Shown: positions 26,528 through 35,029, counted from the stretch's first letter. The stretch is 64,000 nucleotides of DNA from Saccharibacillus qingshengii (GCF_013185195.1 NZ_JAAZWC010000026.1:1-64000); one strand, 5' to 3'. The notes: generated by a model not told the origin, from the letters alone. Program-made: numbers and translations.

Positions 26528-26667
26528 GGTTCACCTCCAGATTCGAATAAAATACGCAGCCGACTCGGTCCGTGTTCGGGTCGAACACCGATTTGGAAGC
26601 GTATTCAATTTCTGAGGCCAACTCTACCGTTCCGGTCGCGGCAGGGCAATGACTCATATTCGCCTTT

Positions 26668-26734
26668 ATGGCGATTTTTTGACGAAAACGGTGCCCGGAA
26701 AAAATGGCGATTTTTGCGGAAACGGCGGTTTTTT
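26668..26734. repeat. Imperfect direct repeats upstream of the importer operon
   Basis: ATGGCGATTTTT occurs at 26668-26679 and 26704-26715, and a weaker GGCGGTTTTTT lies near 26724-26734. The copies lie in the 350-base gene-free stretch (26528-26877) before the first permease gene, so they may be binding sites for the AraC sensor regulator. No clear -35/-10 pair was found beside them. The remainder of the gap holds only the terminator at 26813-26854. Confidence 0.45.
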
Positions 26735-26812
26735 AAGCTGAATATCCTCGTAAAAAGGCGCAGCGGCGCGGTTTATCCTACAATAGCTCCTTGAGACCCT
26801 CGACAAAAGAAC

Positions 26813-26854
26813 ACCAAAAAAAGACCGGTCTCCAAAGTGCGGAAACCGGTCTTT
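26813..26854 (-). terminator. Terminator of the methyltransferase gene
   Basis: AAAGACCGGT (26820-26829) pairs with ACCGGTCTTT (26845-26854); on the minus strand seven T follow the stem. It lies 24 bases after the methyltransferase stop. Confidence 0.85.
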
Positions 26855-26877
26855 CGAAGCGGTAGAGCTGCCGAATA

Positions 26878-27693
26878 TCAACTTCTGCGGCGCCCGATAT
26901 ACAGGATATGCGGCGACAAGCCCAGAATATGACGGTCGTCCGAGACCCCGATCAGATGCGAAACGACCGCCGCCAACTCATCGTCGCCGCGTTCGTGCCA
27001 GTATGCCCACTGTTCGGGAGTCATCGTGCCGGCCACGCTGCTCGAAGCGACCATCTTGAGACTCTCGAAACCGCGGGCTTCCATAAACGGCTCGATCGTA
27101 TCGACGTCAAAATAATAGGCGCCGGTGAATCGGCCTTCGTCGGCGTGATCGAATGCTCCCGACGCCATAAACCGGTTCAGTCCTTCCGCCGTATGATTCG
27201 GTTTCCAGGCATCGGGTTGGGCCAGCGACTTGCGCAGAAACGAGGTACGCGGCATAAAAGCGACGAAGACCAGGCCGCCGAGGCGCGTAACGCGGTGCAG
27301 CTCCCGCACGGCAAGGTCACGGTCTTCTTCCTGCTGCAGATGATACAGCGGTCCGAGCATCAGCGAAGCGTCGAAACTTCCTTCTTCGAGTCCGTTCAGA
27401 TCCCGGGCATCCCGTGCATGGAACCCGTCGAACCGATCGCTCACGCCTTCCTCGCGCGCTTTGAGTTCGGCCGTCTCCACCAATCTCGGCGTAAGATCGG
27501 TGAGCGTTAAGCGGAACCCTTTCTTCGCGAGCGCCACGGCGTATTTCCCCGGCCCCGCCCCATTGTCCAGCACGCGGGCCTGCTGCGGCAGATGCGCCAG
27601 AATATGATGCATATTCACTATGAATTCGATCGGTTCCCGGTCCAAGCGGCCCCATTCGTCAAAAGCGCTATAATAGTCGATTAAATTTTTCAT
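26878..27693 (-). CDS. Class I SAM-dependent methyltransferase
   Basis: A 271-residue methyltransferase. The SAM-binding motif I is RVLDNGAGPGKYAVALA (about residue 40), the acidic residue ending strand 2 is in LTLTDLTPRLVE, and motif IV is in DASLMLGPLYHL. The GPLYHL segment and the C-terminal part fit the small-molecule methyltransferases (Methyltransf_11/25 group). The substrate is unknown. It is monocistronic, with its own terminator. Confidence 0.8.
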   Translation of the reverse strand: MKNLIDYYSAFDEWGRLDREPIEFIVNMHHILAHLPQQARVLDNGAGPGKYAVALAKKGFRLTLTDLTPRLVETAELKAREEGVSDRFDGFHARDARDLNGLEEGSFDASLMLGPLYHLQQEEDRDLAVRELHRVTRLGGLVFVAFMPRTSFLRKSLAQPDAWKPNHTAEGLNRFMASGAFDHADEGRFTGAYYFDVDTIEPFMEARGFESLKMVASSSVAGTMTPEQWAYWHERGDDELAAVVSHLIGVSDDRHILGLSPHILYIGRRRS

Positions 27694-27758
27694 GGAATCT
27701 CTCCGTTCAAAGTCATTGAGTTGATTGGGATTGATGCTGTGCTGTGCCTATTTACCTC

Positions 27759-28213
27759 CTAGACATTGTCCACTCGCGATCTCTTTTTGATCTTCCCCCA
27801 TAGAAACCCGATCGCGAATACCAGAAGCATGATGCCATAAGCATAAATCGCGACAGGAGTCTTCGGATGACGCCTTCCTCGAAGGCTAGGTACACCCAAG
27901 CGCCGGACATCACGAACGATACCGCATAATATTGGCTCCATGCGGCGAGCGCCATATTCCGGTTCGCATCATCGAGCAGTACGAACTGCCACAGGTAGAG
28001 CAGGAACGAGATCAGCCACAGGCTGTTCCCCCATACGAAATTCTTCACCGAACTGCCTTCCAAACGAGCGAAGCGCATGCCGACCCACAGCCAGAAAGCT
28101 CCGAAAACGATCTGTCCGATACGCAGCGGGAAGATCCATAACAGAACGAACGACAACGCTCCGTAGAGCAGCGGGATCAATATCCATATCCATGCTTTCT
28201 TTTTCTCGCTCAC
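27759..28213 (-). pseudogene. Frameshifted small membrane protein
   Basis: Reading leftward from a GTG at 28213 (GGAGGG eight bases before it) gives a membrane protein with about four helices that runs through AWSQYYAVSFVMSGAWVYLA up to EEGVIR. Around 27870 the sensible continuation moves to another frame (KTPVAIYAYGIMLLVFAIGF) that ends WGKIKKRSRVDNV at 27759. The frame left behind continues without hydrophobic character. The two pieces together make a five-helix protein of about 151 residues. Nothing at the junction looks like a programmed slippery site, so this is a disrupted gene or a sequencing error. Family not recognised. Confidence 0.6.
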
Positions 28214-28309
28214 CCTTACCGCCCTCCGATCTTGGTCTGATTGCACAACTTCTCTCTTTATAGACGCGCCAGCGGACAAATCGTTGGCTCCGGCAGCCAA
28301 AACACGCAA

Positions 28310-28567
28310 AAAACTCCTCCGGTTTCCAACCGAAGGACAACGTGTCGAGAAAGTCGTATTCCAAACAAAGTGAGGAGGCGGAGGGAGAAATTCAGTGAAG
28401 GAACGATAGTGTTCGCCTTTGAAATCGGGAAAATTCCGCTAAAATCCAATCCTTTTTCCCGATTTCAACACGCGACCGGAACGAATTTCTCCCGCAGCCG
28501 ACGAGCTTACTAAACGAATAGGACTTTCTCGACATTCTGTCCTCCGGTTTCCAACCGAAGGAGTTTC
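28310..28567. repeat. Folded dispersed repeat element, copy B
   Basis: The core (28383-28493) has outer arms GGGAGAAATTC (28383-28393) and GAATTTCTCCC (28483-28493), a perfect 11-bp stem, and an inner 13-bp stem (28421-28433 with 28454-28466). A side hairpin (28398-28419) holds AACG-ATAG-TGTT. Two blocks match copy A (30 of 34 bases at 28395-28428, 23 of 25 at 28459-28483). Further out, GTCGAGAAAGTC (28344-28355) pairs with GACTTTCTCGAC (28522-28533), and CGGTTTCCAACCG, itself a small hairpin, occurs on both sides (from 28319 and from 28544). This fills the gene-free gap 28214-28581. Confidence 0.8.
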
Positions 28568-28581
28568 TTTTTCACCTGTAT

Positions 28582-29595
28582 TCAATACACAAACCGCCGC
28601 TGCGCCCAGAAGCTGAAGACGAAGATCGATACCTCGGTCAGAATCTTCGCGGCCAGAAGCGGGAGAATCAGCTGTTCCTTATAGAAATACAGCAGTCCGT
28701 AATTGAGCAGCAGCACAAGCGCCACAAGCGAGAAATATTTGGGCATCGACCTGCCGATCTTCGCCGCGTGGGGGCCGCCGAAAACGTATCTGCGGTTCAT
28801 CGTATAGTTGAAGACCGAGCTGCACAGCCGGGCGGCGACGACCGAGAAGAACAGGTTATGCGTCAGATACTGGAAGACGAACAGCAGCAGGAAGTCGATC
28901 AGCGCCGAAGCCGCCGACGAAGCGCCAAACGCCAGAATCGGCAGATAGATGCGCAGGGAGTCAATCAGCGGACGAAAATGGGACGATTTGTTTGCTTCCA
29001 GATAGACCGTCTCGATAAAGACTTCCCGGATCGTGCGGCCTTCCCGGCGTGCCGCCAGCAGCATATTCATCTCGTATTCGAATCGGTCGCCGGGAATCTC
29101 GCACAGCCAGTCCAGCAGCTCGTACGAAAAAGCGCGCAGCCCCGTCTGGGTGTCCTGGACTTTGCCGCCGGCTGCAATCGCAAACACGCTGCGGGTGACG
29201 CTGTTGCCGAAACGGCTGCGCAGCGGCACTTTTCCCGTAAATCTGCGGCTGCCGAGCACCAGACATGCCGACGACTCGCGCTTGATCGCTTCGGCGACTC
29301 GCTTGATATCTTGGGGCAGATGCTGCCCGTCGCTATCGGCGCAGATTACGGCTTCCTGCAGACCCCATGCGCGGATATGCCGGAATCCCGTCTTGAGCGC
29401 GCAGCCTTTGCCCAGATTGTGCGTATGCGTGAGCACCGTGCAGCCGTAGGCTTGAGCACTCTCGAAAATGCCCCGGTAAGCCGGGCCGCTTCCGTCGTCG
29501 ACGATCACGATCGGACCGAGGCCGTATTCCTGCAGCTTGACGACCAGGTTCAGCAGACGGACATCGGGTTCATAGGAAGGAATCAGGATCGTCAT
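28582..29595 (-). CDS. Glycosyltransferase family 2 fused to a GtrA-like membrane domain
   Basis: A 337-residue protein. The first 210 residues are a GT2 catalytic domain: MTILIPSYEPD, VIVDDGSG, and the metal-binding region in VICADSDGQHLP. The last 130 residues have four membrane helices resembling GtrA (FGASSAASALIDFLLLFVF, FNYTMNRRYVFGG). GtrA proteins move polyprenyl-linked sugars across the membrane, so the fusion could both attach a sugar to undecaprenyl phosphate and flip it for cell-surface glycosylation. The upstream gene ends four bases before its start, and is probably translationally coupled. Confidence 0.85.
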   Translation of the reverse strand: MTILIPSYEPDVRLLNLVVKLQEYGLGPIVIVDDGSGPAYRGIFESAQAYGCTVLTHTHNLGKGCALKTGFRHIRAWGLQEAVICADSDGQHLPQDIKRVAEAIKRESSACLVLGSRRFTGKVPLRSRFGNSVTRSVFAIAAGGKVQDTQTGLRAFSYELLDWLCEIPGDRFEYEMNMLLAARREGRTIREVFIETVYLEANKSSHFRPLIDSLRIYLPILAFGASSAASALIDFLLLFVFQYLTHNLFFSVVAARLCSSVFNYTMNRRYVFGGPHAAKIGRSMPKYFSLVALVLLLNYGLLYFYKEQLILPLLAAKILTEVSIFVFSFWAQRRFVY

Positions 29596-29598
29596 GAT

Positions 29599-30579
29599 CT
29601 ATTCCCCCTCGCCCACGTACAGAATGTCGCTGACGCCGCGTTCTTTGTTCTCGCCCTGCGGATTGTTGACGACCCGTCCCTTAAAATACATCGTCGAAGA
29701 ACCGCCGCCATCGAGATTGTACGCTTCGGTTGCGCCGAGATTCTGCATCACGGCCGCAAGTTCGTCAAGCGTCATGCCCCGGCTCTCGTCTGAACGCCCG
29801 TCGACCACCACGAATACATAATGATTGGCCGAGATCATCCCGATCGCCGTACGCGGATTGGCATCCTGGATCGAGCGGTTGCCGAAGTTCTTGTCGATAC
29901 TGACGCTGCTGAAGTCCCCGACGATTTCGCCGTTTTGTATCAGAATCGGACCAAATGACAGTGTATTCAGCACGCCGGATTCCAGCAGCTCGGATGACGA
30001 GACCGCGGTCTCGTCGTAAGTCTGCATGGTGCCGTCGCTCATCAGGGCTGCCGCATCGCGTATCGGCTCGTCGCGGTACAGCGTCCCGTTCCGGATAATG
30101 ACGCCGTCATCCCGGAATCCGTAGTAGTCGCCGTTGATCGCCAGAATCGCGCCAGCCTCCGAAGCGATATTCGAGGTCTTGTCGGTGATATTGGTTCCGA
30201 AGCTGTTGTTGGCCAATGCCGACTTGAGGTCGGCGGCATCCTGAAGCACCACGTCCGCCACATAATACGTGATCTGATCCGAGCCGGAGCCGGTGATGAC
30301 CTGCTCGATCTGAATATCGATATCCTCGCTGCTGTAGCTCCAGTCGTCGGACACCGCGTTCACTTCGACAGCCGGCTGGGCTGTATCTTCGCTGCTTGAA
30401 CTTGCGGCAGCCGTACTCAAGGAACGGTCGACAACGGCTACTTCGACGTGCGGAATCAGGTATCGGTTGGCCAGGCTGTATAAGACGGTTCCGAGCACAA
30501 GTACGATCACCATTACAATAATCGGCCATCTGCGCTTCTTGCGGGTGGATGGGGAAACGGGTTCTTCTGCTCTCATCAT
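29599..30579 (-). CDS. Membrane-anchored phosphodiester glycosidase (NAGPA-like) protein
   Basis: A 326-residue protein with one N-terminal membrane helix (WPIIVMVIVLVLGTVLYSL) after a basic segment, then an extracellular domain of the phosphodiester glycosidase family. Typical motifs are ILAINGDYYGFRD, NPRTAIGMI and EAYNLDGGGSSTMYFKG. Relatives remove sugar-1-phosphodiester groups (uncovering enzyme, exopolysaccharide proteins). Its coupling to a GT2-GtrA protein suggests a role in surface polysaccharide or teichoic acid decoration. GAGGTGA lies before two adjacent ATG codons. Confidence 0.85.
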   Translation of the reverse strand: MMRAEEPVSPSTRKKRRWPIIVMVIVLVLGTVLYSLANRYLIPHVEVAVVDRSLSTAAASSSSEDTAQPAVEVNAVSDDWSYSSEDIDIQIEQVITGSGSDQITYYVADVVLQDAADLKSALANNSFGTNITDKTSNIASEAGAILAINGDYYGFRDDGVIIRNGTLYRDEPIRDAAALMSDGTMQTYDETAVSSSELLESGVLNTLSFGPILIQNGEIVGDFSSVSIDKNFGNRSIQDANPRTAIGMISANHYVFVVVDGRSDESRGMTLDELAAVMQNLGATEAYNLDGGGSSTMYFKGRVVNNPQGENKERGVSDILYVGEGE

Positions 30580-30677
30580 GGGAAGCTCACCTCTTCGTAT
30601 TCTGTGATGAGTTCAGAATAAGAGAGCCGGCTTAAATGAATCTGAAATAGAAAAAAGGGAGTTCGTCTGCGATCGGA

Positions 30678-31091
30678 TTACCCTTCGACCAATTGGTACA
30701 AACGAAGATCGCCGTCCGGCGTTTCCGCGATCAGAATGTCTCCCCGATCCTTCACCCGATATATAGGAGTTCCCGCTTTCAGGTGGTTGGCATCTCCGTT
30801 TTGGAACGAATCGCCGTCCTTGTTTTGTCGAAGCACCTCCGTAAGACGTTCGCCTCGCTTCAGCTCCAATTCGTCTACCCAAGACACGCCGGCTGTATAA
30901 ATGACATCTTCGTATTGGAACACGCTGGCCTGCGCTTCAAGCTTCAGCCATTCGGCCGCGGTAGGATTTTGGGTGACGGAGATCTGCTCGGTGCGTGACT
31001 GAGGCTCCGAAGTGCAGGCGACCAGCAGGAACAAGGCAAGCGAAGCAGCGGCCGCCAGCGTGATCTGTCCAAATCCAAGTTTTCGGGTCAT
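30678..31091 (-). CDS. Small lipoprotein of unknown function
   Basis: A 137-residue predicted lipoprotein with signal sequence LAAAASLALFLLVAC and cleavage before the cysteine. The mature part has two short repeats of the type YEDVIYTAGVSW and GTPIYRVKDRGDILIAE, which look like small beta-barrel units. AAGGAG stands 11 bases before ATG 31091; a GTG at 31103 overlaps that site and is rejected. The family was not recognised. Confidence 0.6.
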   Translation of the reverse strand: MTRKLGFGQITLAAAASLALFLLVACTSEPQSRTEQISVTQNPTAAEWLKLEAQASVFQYEDVIYTAGVSWVDELELKRGERLTEVLRQNKDGDSFQNGDANHLKAGTPIYRVKDRGDILIAETPDGDLRLYQLVEG

Positions 31092-31125
31092 CTTCGTATC
31101 CACTCCTTTTGGCTTGCCTTTTCAT

Positions 31126-32103
31126 TTATTGAACAAGGATCGATCGAAAAGCTTCGGTATAGGACGACTTCTCGGTTTCTACGCGTGCAAGATGATCGTA
31201 AAAACTATGCGAAAACTTGAAAACATGACCGAAATCCCAATCGCTTGCGCGGTAATCCTTGTTCCAAAATTCGCTCTCGGTCGGCAGTCGTTCGCTGCGT
31301 TTCGCTTGCTCCAGCGGCAGACGGTCGACAGGAGATACCAGCTTGATCGTGTCCATGGAAGACATACAGCGGCTGGCGCGCAGCGCTTTGGCCAACTTGA
31401 ACAGCGGAACCGTTCCCCGATCGAAAAATTCCGGATGCCCGAGATCGTACAGAATATTCAACGCATGCGAAAAAGTCAGTAGATGGCCAATCAGGTCATG
31501 ATGGGCTTCCGCACGATAAATGACAGGAAAAGACGCCAATTCTTCCAGAACAAACTCCGATAAATCTTCGGGAGTACGAATGATCGGAAAGTGGTCCTGC
31601 GGATCGATCGTCAAACGTTTCACCTCGGACGCGGTACAGCCGATCCATGAACGTCCGGGGATCGTCTTTTCGAACGAAGCGATCAGGTCGGCGATGCCCG
31701 CCATCTGCTCCCTGTTTCCCCAACCGCCCAGTTCGCGGATTGCCGACAGGCTCGCCGCGCTGTAGATCACATTGTGACCAACCCAGTGCAGACCGTCGAT
31801 CGTCCGCTCCAATGCCGTTAACAGGATCGATTCGGCTTCGAGCGGATTCAGGGTCGGTCCGGCTGGATCCCGATCAGATCCTCGATCTTTTTTCGATACG
31901 GAATAAGCCATTGCTTGCGCTTGAACCAAAATGCGCTGCCGTACATCCGAATCCAACCGATTATTTTTGACGAAAAAATAGCTGCCGATCGCCGCCGCTC
32001 CGAAATGAGCCTGCCAGATATCCCCCGTTTCTTTTTTGCAGGTTGAAAGGATGGACAGACCGTCGCTTAACAAAAACAATTCAGGTTTGATCTTCTCCGC
32101 CAT
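31126..32103 (-). CDS. Hypothetical protein; ancestral N-terminus cut off by TGA
   Basis: A 325-residue soluble protein without a recognised domain; the notable segment is AEAHHDLIGHLLTFSHALN, with clustered histidines. AAGGAGG six bases before ATG 32103 gives a good start. However, the same frame is open upstream to an ATG at 32232 that overlaps the previous gene's stop as ATGA, and would add a hydrophobic leader (MKLRISFVLCV, then LLLVEAARIYAAWEKA). A TGA at 32197-32199 interrupts that leader at codon 12. The protein as now encoded thus starts internally, and may have lost a membrane anchor or signal peptide. Confidence 0.6.
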   Translation of the reverse strand: MAEKIKPELFLLSDGLSILSTCKKETGDIWQAHFGAAAIGSYFFVKNNRLDSDVRQRILVQAQAMAYSVSKKDRGSDRDPAGPTLNPLEAESILLTALERTIDGLHWVGHNVIYSAASLSAIRELGGWGNREQMAGIADLIASFEKTIPGRSWIGCTASEVKRLTIDPQDHFPIIRTPEDLSEFVLEELASFPVIYRAEAHHDLIGHLLTFSHALNILYDLGHPEFFDRGTVPLFKLAKALRASRCMSSMDTIKLVSPVDRLPLEQAKRSERLPTESEFWNKDYRASDWDFGHVFKFSHSFYDHLARVETEKSSYTEAFRSILVQ

Positions 32104-32228
32104 GATCGGCCTCCTTAGCTCGTTTGGACGATATGCACTTTCGGGCGTGGCTTTCTCCCAGGCGGCATAAATTCGGGCAGCTTCTACCAGCAGCAGTCAG
32201 ACGCATAAGACGAACGAGATCCTAAGCT

Positions 32229-32711
32229 TCATAAGCGCCTCCGACTTCCGAGCAGGCGGTTCAGGCTTGACCTTCTCAGTCCCTGCCGCCGCAGCTCAAA
32301 CACATTGAATCCCGATACGCCGTAGCTCAGCCTGAATTCGTAATAGTTGACGTATTCGAGCAGAGCGAACAGGTACAGCAGCGCTGCAAATGTCAGATCG
32401 GCCGAATTTTCAAAAAAACCGGCGATCGCGATCAATATTACAACGCCAAGCAGCCGATTGAGTTTCCGAAGCCCTCCAAACAGCATGATAAGGCTTGGAT
32501 CGATTGCTGCATGATTTTTCAAACTGCGATAACGAATCAACCAGTAGGTACCGCCCTGCATCAGCAAAAAAACCAGGAAGGATAAAGCGGAAACTCCGGC
32601 AGTACCCAAGTCCCAATATGTACCCAGCATTAAAAAGACCCAGACCAAAATCATACCGGCCGCTATTTCTCCCATCCCCAAACTCAACAAACGCTTTGCC
32701 TGATTCCTCAT
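32229..32711 (-). CDS. Small multi-helix membrane protein
   Basis: A 160-residue integral membrane protein with four predicted helices (for example MILVWVFLMLGTYW, SALSFLVFLLMQGGTYWLI, and LLGVVILIAIAGFF) and a basic C-terminal tail (RRQGLRRSSLNRLLGSRRRL). No family was recognised. Its stop TGA overlaps an ATG (ATGA at 32229-32232) that would be the original start of the downstream gene, so the two were built as a coupled pair. The upstream stretch 32712-32831 contains no gene. Confidence 0.6.
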   Translation of the reverse strand: MRNQAKRLLSLGMGEIAAGMILVWVFLMLGTYWDLGTAGVSALSFLVFLLMQGGTYWLIRYRSLKNHAAIDPSLIMLFGGLRKLNRLLGVVILIAIAGFFENSADLTFAALLYLFALLEYVNYYEFRLSYGVSGFNVFELRRQGLRRSSLNRLLGSRRRL

Positions 32712-32831
32712 TGATTTCCACTCTTTTCTTTATCGCCTTATCCCCCCCATTATATCTGCTCTTCTGTGGACGCACAAAAAACCGGCGTGAATGTTCGACT
32801 GAACATTCACACCGGAAAGAGTCGGGTCGTG

Positions 32832-33719
32832 TTACTCTTCGACGTACATACTCTGGTCCTGCAGCCGGATCAGCACTTTGCCGAATCGGCCTCCTTCATA
32901 AATTTGTACGCTGTCCGGCGGATAATTCGCCTGGATATGCGCTTCGACGAGGCTTCGGCTTCGCTCATCCGCAGGCAGATTGTGATGGCGCAGCCAAGTG
33001 AGGGTATGTTTGAGCGCTTCCTCCGGCGTATGCTGCGTTGTCTTGAGTTCGCGGGTCAGCAACGTCTCATACGCATATCCGTTCAGACCGAGCAGATGCA
33101 GCAGATAACTCATCTCCGTTATTTTCGGCTGAAAGGGTTCGCCGGTGATCAGCGGCACGACTTCGCTGACCAGGCTGCTCTCCGACGAGCTGTACGGCAT
33201 GCTGATATAAGCGAACTTGCGGGCGCAGCTCAAGATCCGCTTCACGCTGTCCCAATCGTGTACGACCGGACACATGGAGACGAAGACCAGATCGAACGCT
33301 TCGTTCCACCCTTTTTCCCCGATATCGATCTGTTCGAATTCCCCCGAGACGATCTGCACCGGACGTTCCGTAAAACGGGCCGTATTCCGCTTCAGCAGTT
33401 CGACCTGCGGCGGCGACGATTCGAATGCGGTCACGTGGGCACCGCGTTCGGCAAAAGGTACCGTGAATACTCCTGACGCCGCGCCGATATCCAGTACCGA
33501 TGCGCCTTCGAACGCTATGCCGCGGCTTGCCAGCCAGTTCACGATTCGTGCGCTGCGTCTGCGGCCTTCTTCGTTGAACGACTGCTCGTTGAACGTTTGC
33601 GCTTTACTGTTGAATGCCGTAGCCGGATCGACTCCCGAACGTTTCATCCGGGCCGCCGCGCCGTCTCCGTATTCTTTCCATTCCTGTTCCCAGACTGCCG
33701 GATTAAAAAAAGGCTTCAT
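32832..33719 (-). CDS. Class I SAM-dependent methyltransferase
   Basis: A 295-residue methyltransferase. Motif I is SVLDIGAASGVFTVPFA near residue 86, followed by HVTAFESSP (the acidic residue for ribose) and DLVFVSMCPVVHD (motif IV). The N-terminal 70 residues (FFNPAVWEQEWKEYGDGAA) form the substrate-recognition cap common in this group. ATG 33719 follows AGGGTGA; the much longer frame upstream runs into the next gene in antisense. A good promoter lies 60-90 bases upstream. Substrate unknown. Confidence 0.75.
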   Translation of the reverse strand: MKPFFNPAVWEQEWKEYGDGAAARMKRSGVDPATAFNSKAQTFNEQSFNEEGRRRSARIVNWLASRGIAFEGASVLDIGAASGVFTVPFAERGAHVTAFESSPPQVELLKRNTARFTERPVQIVSGEFEQIDIGEKGWNEAFDLVFVSMCPVVHDWDSVKRILSCARKFAYISMPYSSSESSLVSEVVPLITGEPFQPKITEMSYLLHLLGLNGYAYETLLTRELKTTQHTPEEALKHTLTWLRHHNLPADERSRSLVEAHIQANYPPDSVQIYEGGRFGKVLIRLQDQSMYVEE

Positions 33720-33753
33720 TGTCGCTTCACCCTGACCTTTCGGATATCGGATA

Positions 33754-33808
33754 ATGTCTATTAAAGATATAATATGTCTATGATAGCTGATTAAGAAGGT
33801 TCTGGCAA
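33754..33808 (-). promoter_or_regulatory. Promoter with overlapping direct repeats
   Basis: On the minus strand TTGCCA (33808-33803) and TATCAT (33785-33780) are separated by 17 bases, directed at the methyltransferase gene. ATGTCTAT occurs at 33754-33761 and again at 33774-33781, 20 bases apart, which is two helical turns; the second copy overlaps the -10 element. This looks like an operator for a regulator that binds as a pair on one face of the DNA. Confidence 0.45.
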
Positions 33809-33830
33809 GCCCGTATACAGCTGGATAGGC

Positions 33831-33875
33831 AAAAAAACGAAGGCCAAACCGCCGTATGACGATCTCGCCTTCGCG
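33831..33875 (-). terminator. Terminator of the nitronate monooxygenase gene
   Basis: CGAAGGC (33838-33844) pairs with GCCTTCG (33867-33873), and on the minus strand the stem is followed by seven T. It lies directly after the stop at 33884. Confidence 0.75.
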
Positions 33876-33883
33876 TTCGTGAT

Positions 33884-34960
33884 TCAACCCAGCAGATTTC
33901 GGGCCTGTTCGGCTGTTAGACGCACGATCTCCGCCGCGGAATCTCCATCTGTCAGCAGCCGTGTCCCTTGACCTGCCCACAAAGCCATATGCTCGGCATC
34001 GCCTCGCCGTGCGGCAGCATTGCGAATTTCCCGGGTCAGCGTATTTTGGGACGGAAAAGGCAGAGGATCCGTGCCGCCTTCGTTCCATTCGCGGATAAAC
34101 GTATTCTCGATGCCTCTGGCCGGTCTTCCGGAAAAAGCGTCGGTCAGTATCGTGCTTTCTTCCGTGCTGGCAAGCAGTGCCCGCTTGTATGCCGGATGCG
34201 CACCCGACTCGCGGGAGGTCAGGAAACGTGTACCCATCTGCACGCCGGACGCTCCCAGGATCAGCGCGGCCGCAAGCCCCCGACCGTCCATGATGCCGCC
34301 CGCCGCGATCACCGGAATGCGCACACGGTCGACGATCTGCGGAACGAGCGCCATCGTACCGATGTTTGCGCCCATGCGCCGGGAAGACGTATCGAACGTG
34401 CCGCGGTGTCCGCCCGCTTCGCTTCCCTGCGCCGTAACGGCGTGGCAGCCCGCTTTTTCCGCACGGATCGCTTCTTCCACGGTCGTGGCGGTCGCGATGA
34501 CTTTCATTCCCGCCTGCTCCGCCCGGTTCATATCAATTTCCGACAGCAGCCCGAACGTGATACTGACAATCGGCACTTCTTCTTCCACCAATACGGCGAA
34601 CTGCTCTTCGAAATGGTCGGGCGTGCGCACCTCGCTCCGAACGGGATGCGGCAGATCCAGCGAATCGCGCAGCGGATTCAGCTTCCCGTTCACTTCGTCA
34701 AAGCGGCCGAGATCATCCGGACCGACATGGGCGAACAGGTTAACGGCAAAAGGCGCATCGGTCATTTCCCGGATAGCACGGATAGAGCTTCGGATCTCTT
34801 CCGGTTTCAGATAAGCGGCTCCAAGCGTGCCCAGTCCGCCTGCTGCGGAGACGGCGGATACGAGCGGAGCCATATTGGCGAGGCCTGCCATACCCGCCAG
34901 CACGATCGGATGACGGATGCCGAGCAGCTCGCAAAGCGGGTTAGAATGGGAGAGACTCAT
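33884..34960 (-). CDS. Nitronate monooxygenase / 2-nitropropane dioxygenase family protein
   Basis: A 358-residue FMN-dependent TIM-barrel enzyme that would oxidise alkyl nitronates such as propionate 3-nitronate. Typical features are the N-terminal RHPIVLAGMAGLANMAPLV, the catalytic-His region AQGSEAGGHRGT and the FMN phosphate site around VIAAGGIMDGRGLAAALILGA. AAGGAGG before ATG 34960 sets the start. Related proteins act as enoyl-ACP reductases (FabK), but the GSEAGGHRG motif favours nitronate monooxygenase. It is monocistronic. Confidence 0.85.
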   Translation of the reverse strand: MSLSHSNPLCELLGIRHPIVLAGMAGLANMAPLVSAVSAAGGLGTLGAAYLKPEEIRSSIRAIREMTDAPFAVNLFAHVGPDDLGRFDEVNGKLNPLRDSLDLPHPVRSEVRTPDHFEEQFAVLVEEEVPIVSITFGLLSEIDMNRAEQAGMKVIATATTVEEAIRAEKAGCHAVTAQGSEAGGHRGTFDTSSRRMGANIGTMALVPQIVDRVRIPVIAAGGIMDGRGLAAALILGASGVQMGTRFLTSRESGAHPAYKRALLASTEESTILTDAFSGRPARGIENTFIREWNEGGTDPLPFPSQNTLTREIRNAAARRGDAEHMALWAGQGTRLLTDGDSAAEIVRLTAEQARNLLG

Positions 34961-35029
34961 CGGAATATCCTCCTTGATGTTATTGATTATTTTCAGCCGG
35001 GTACAGTCGGCAGATTCGATATCTCCTTT

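Noticed and set aside
33720-34088. N-terminal extension of the methyltransferase
   Set aside because: It would run through a promoter, a terminator and the next gene; ATG 33719 has a ribosome site.
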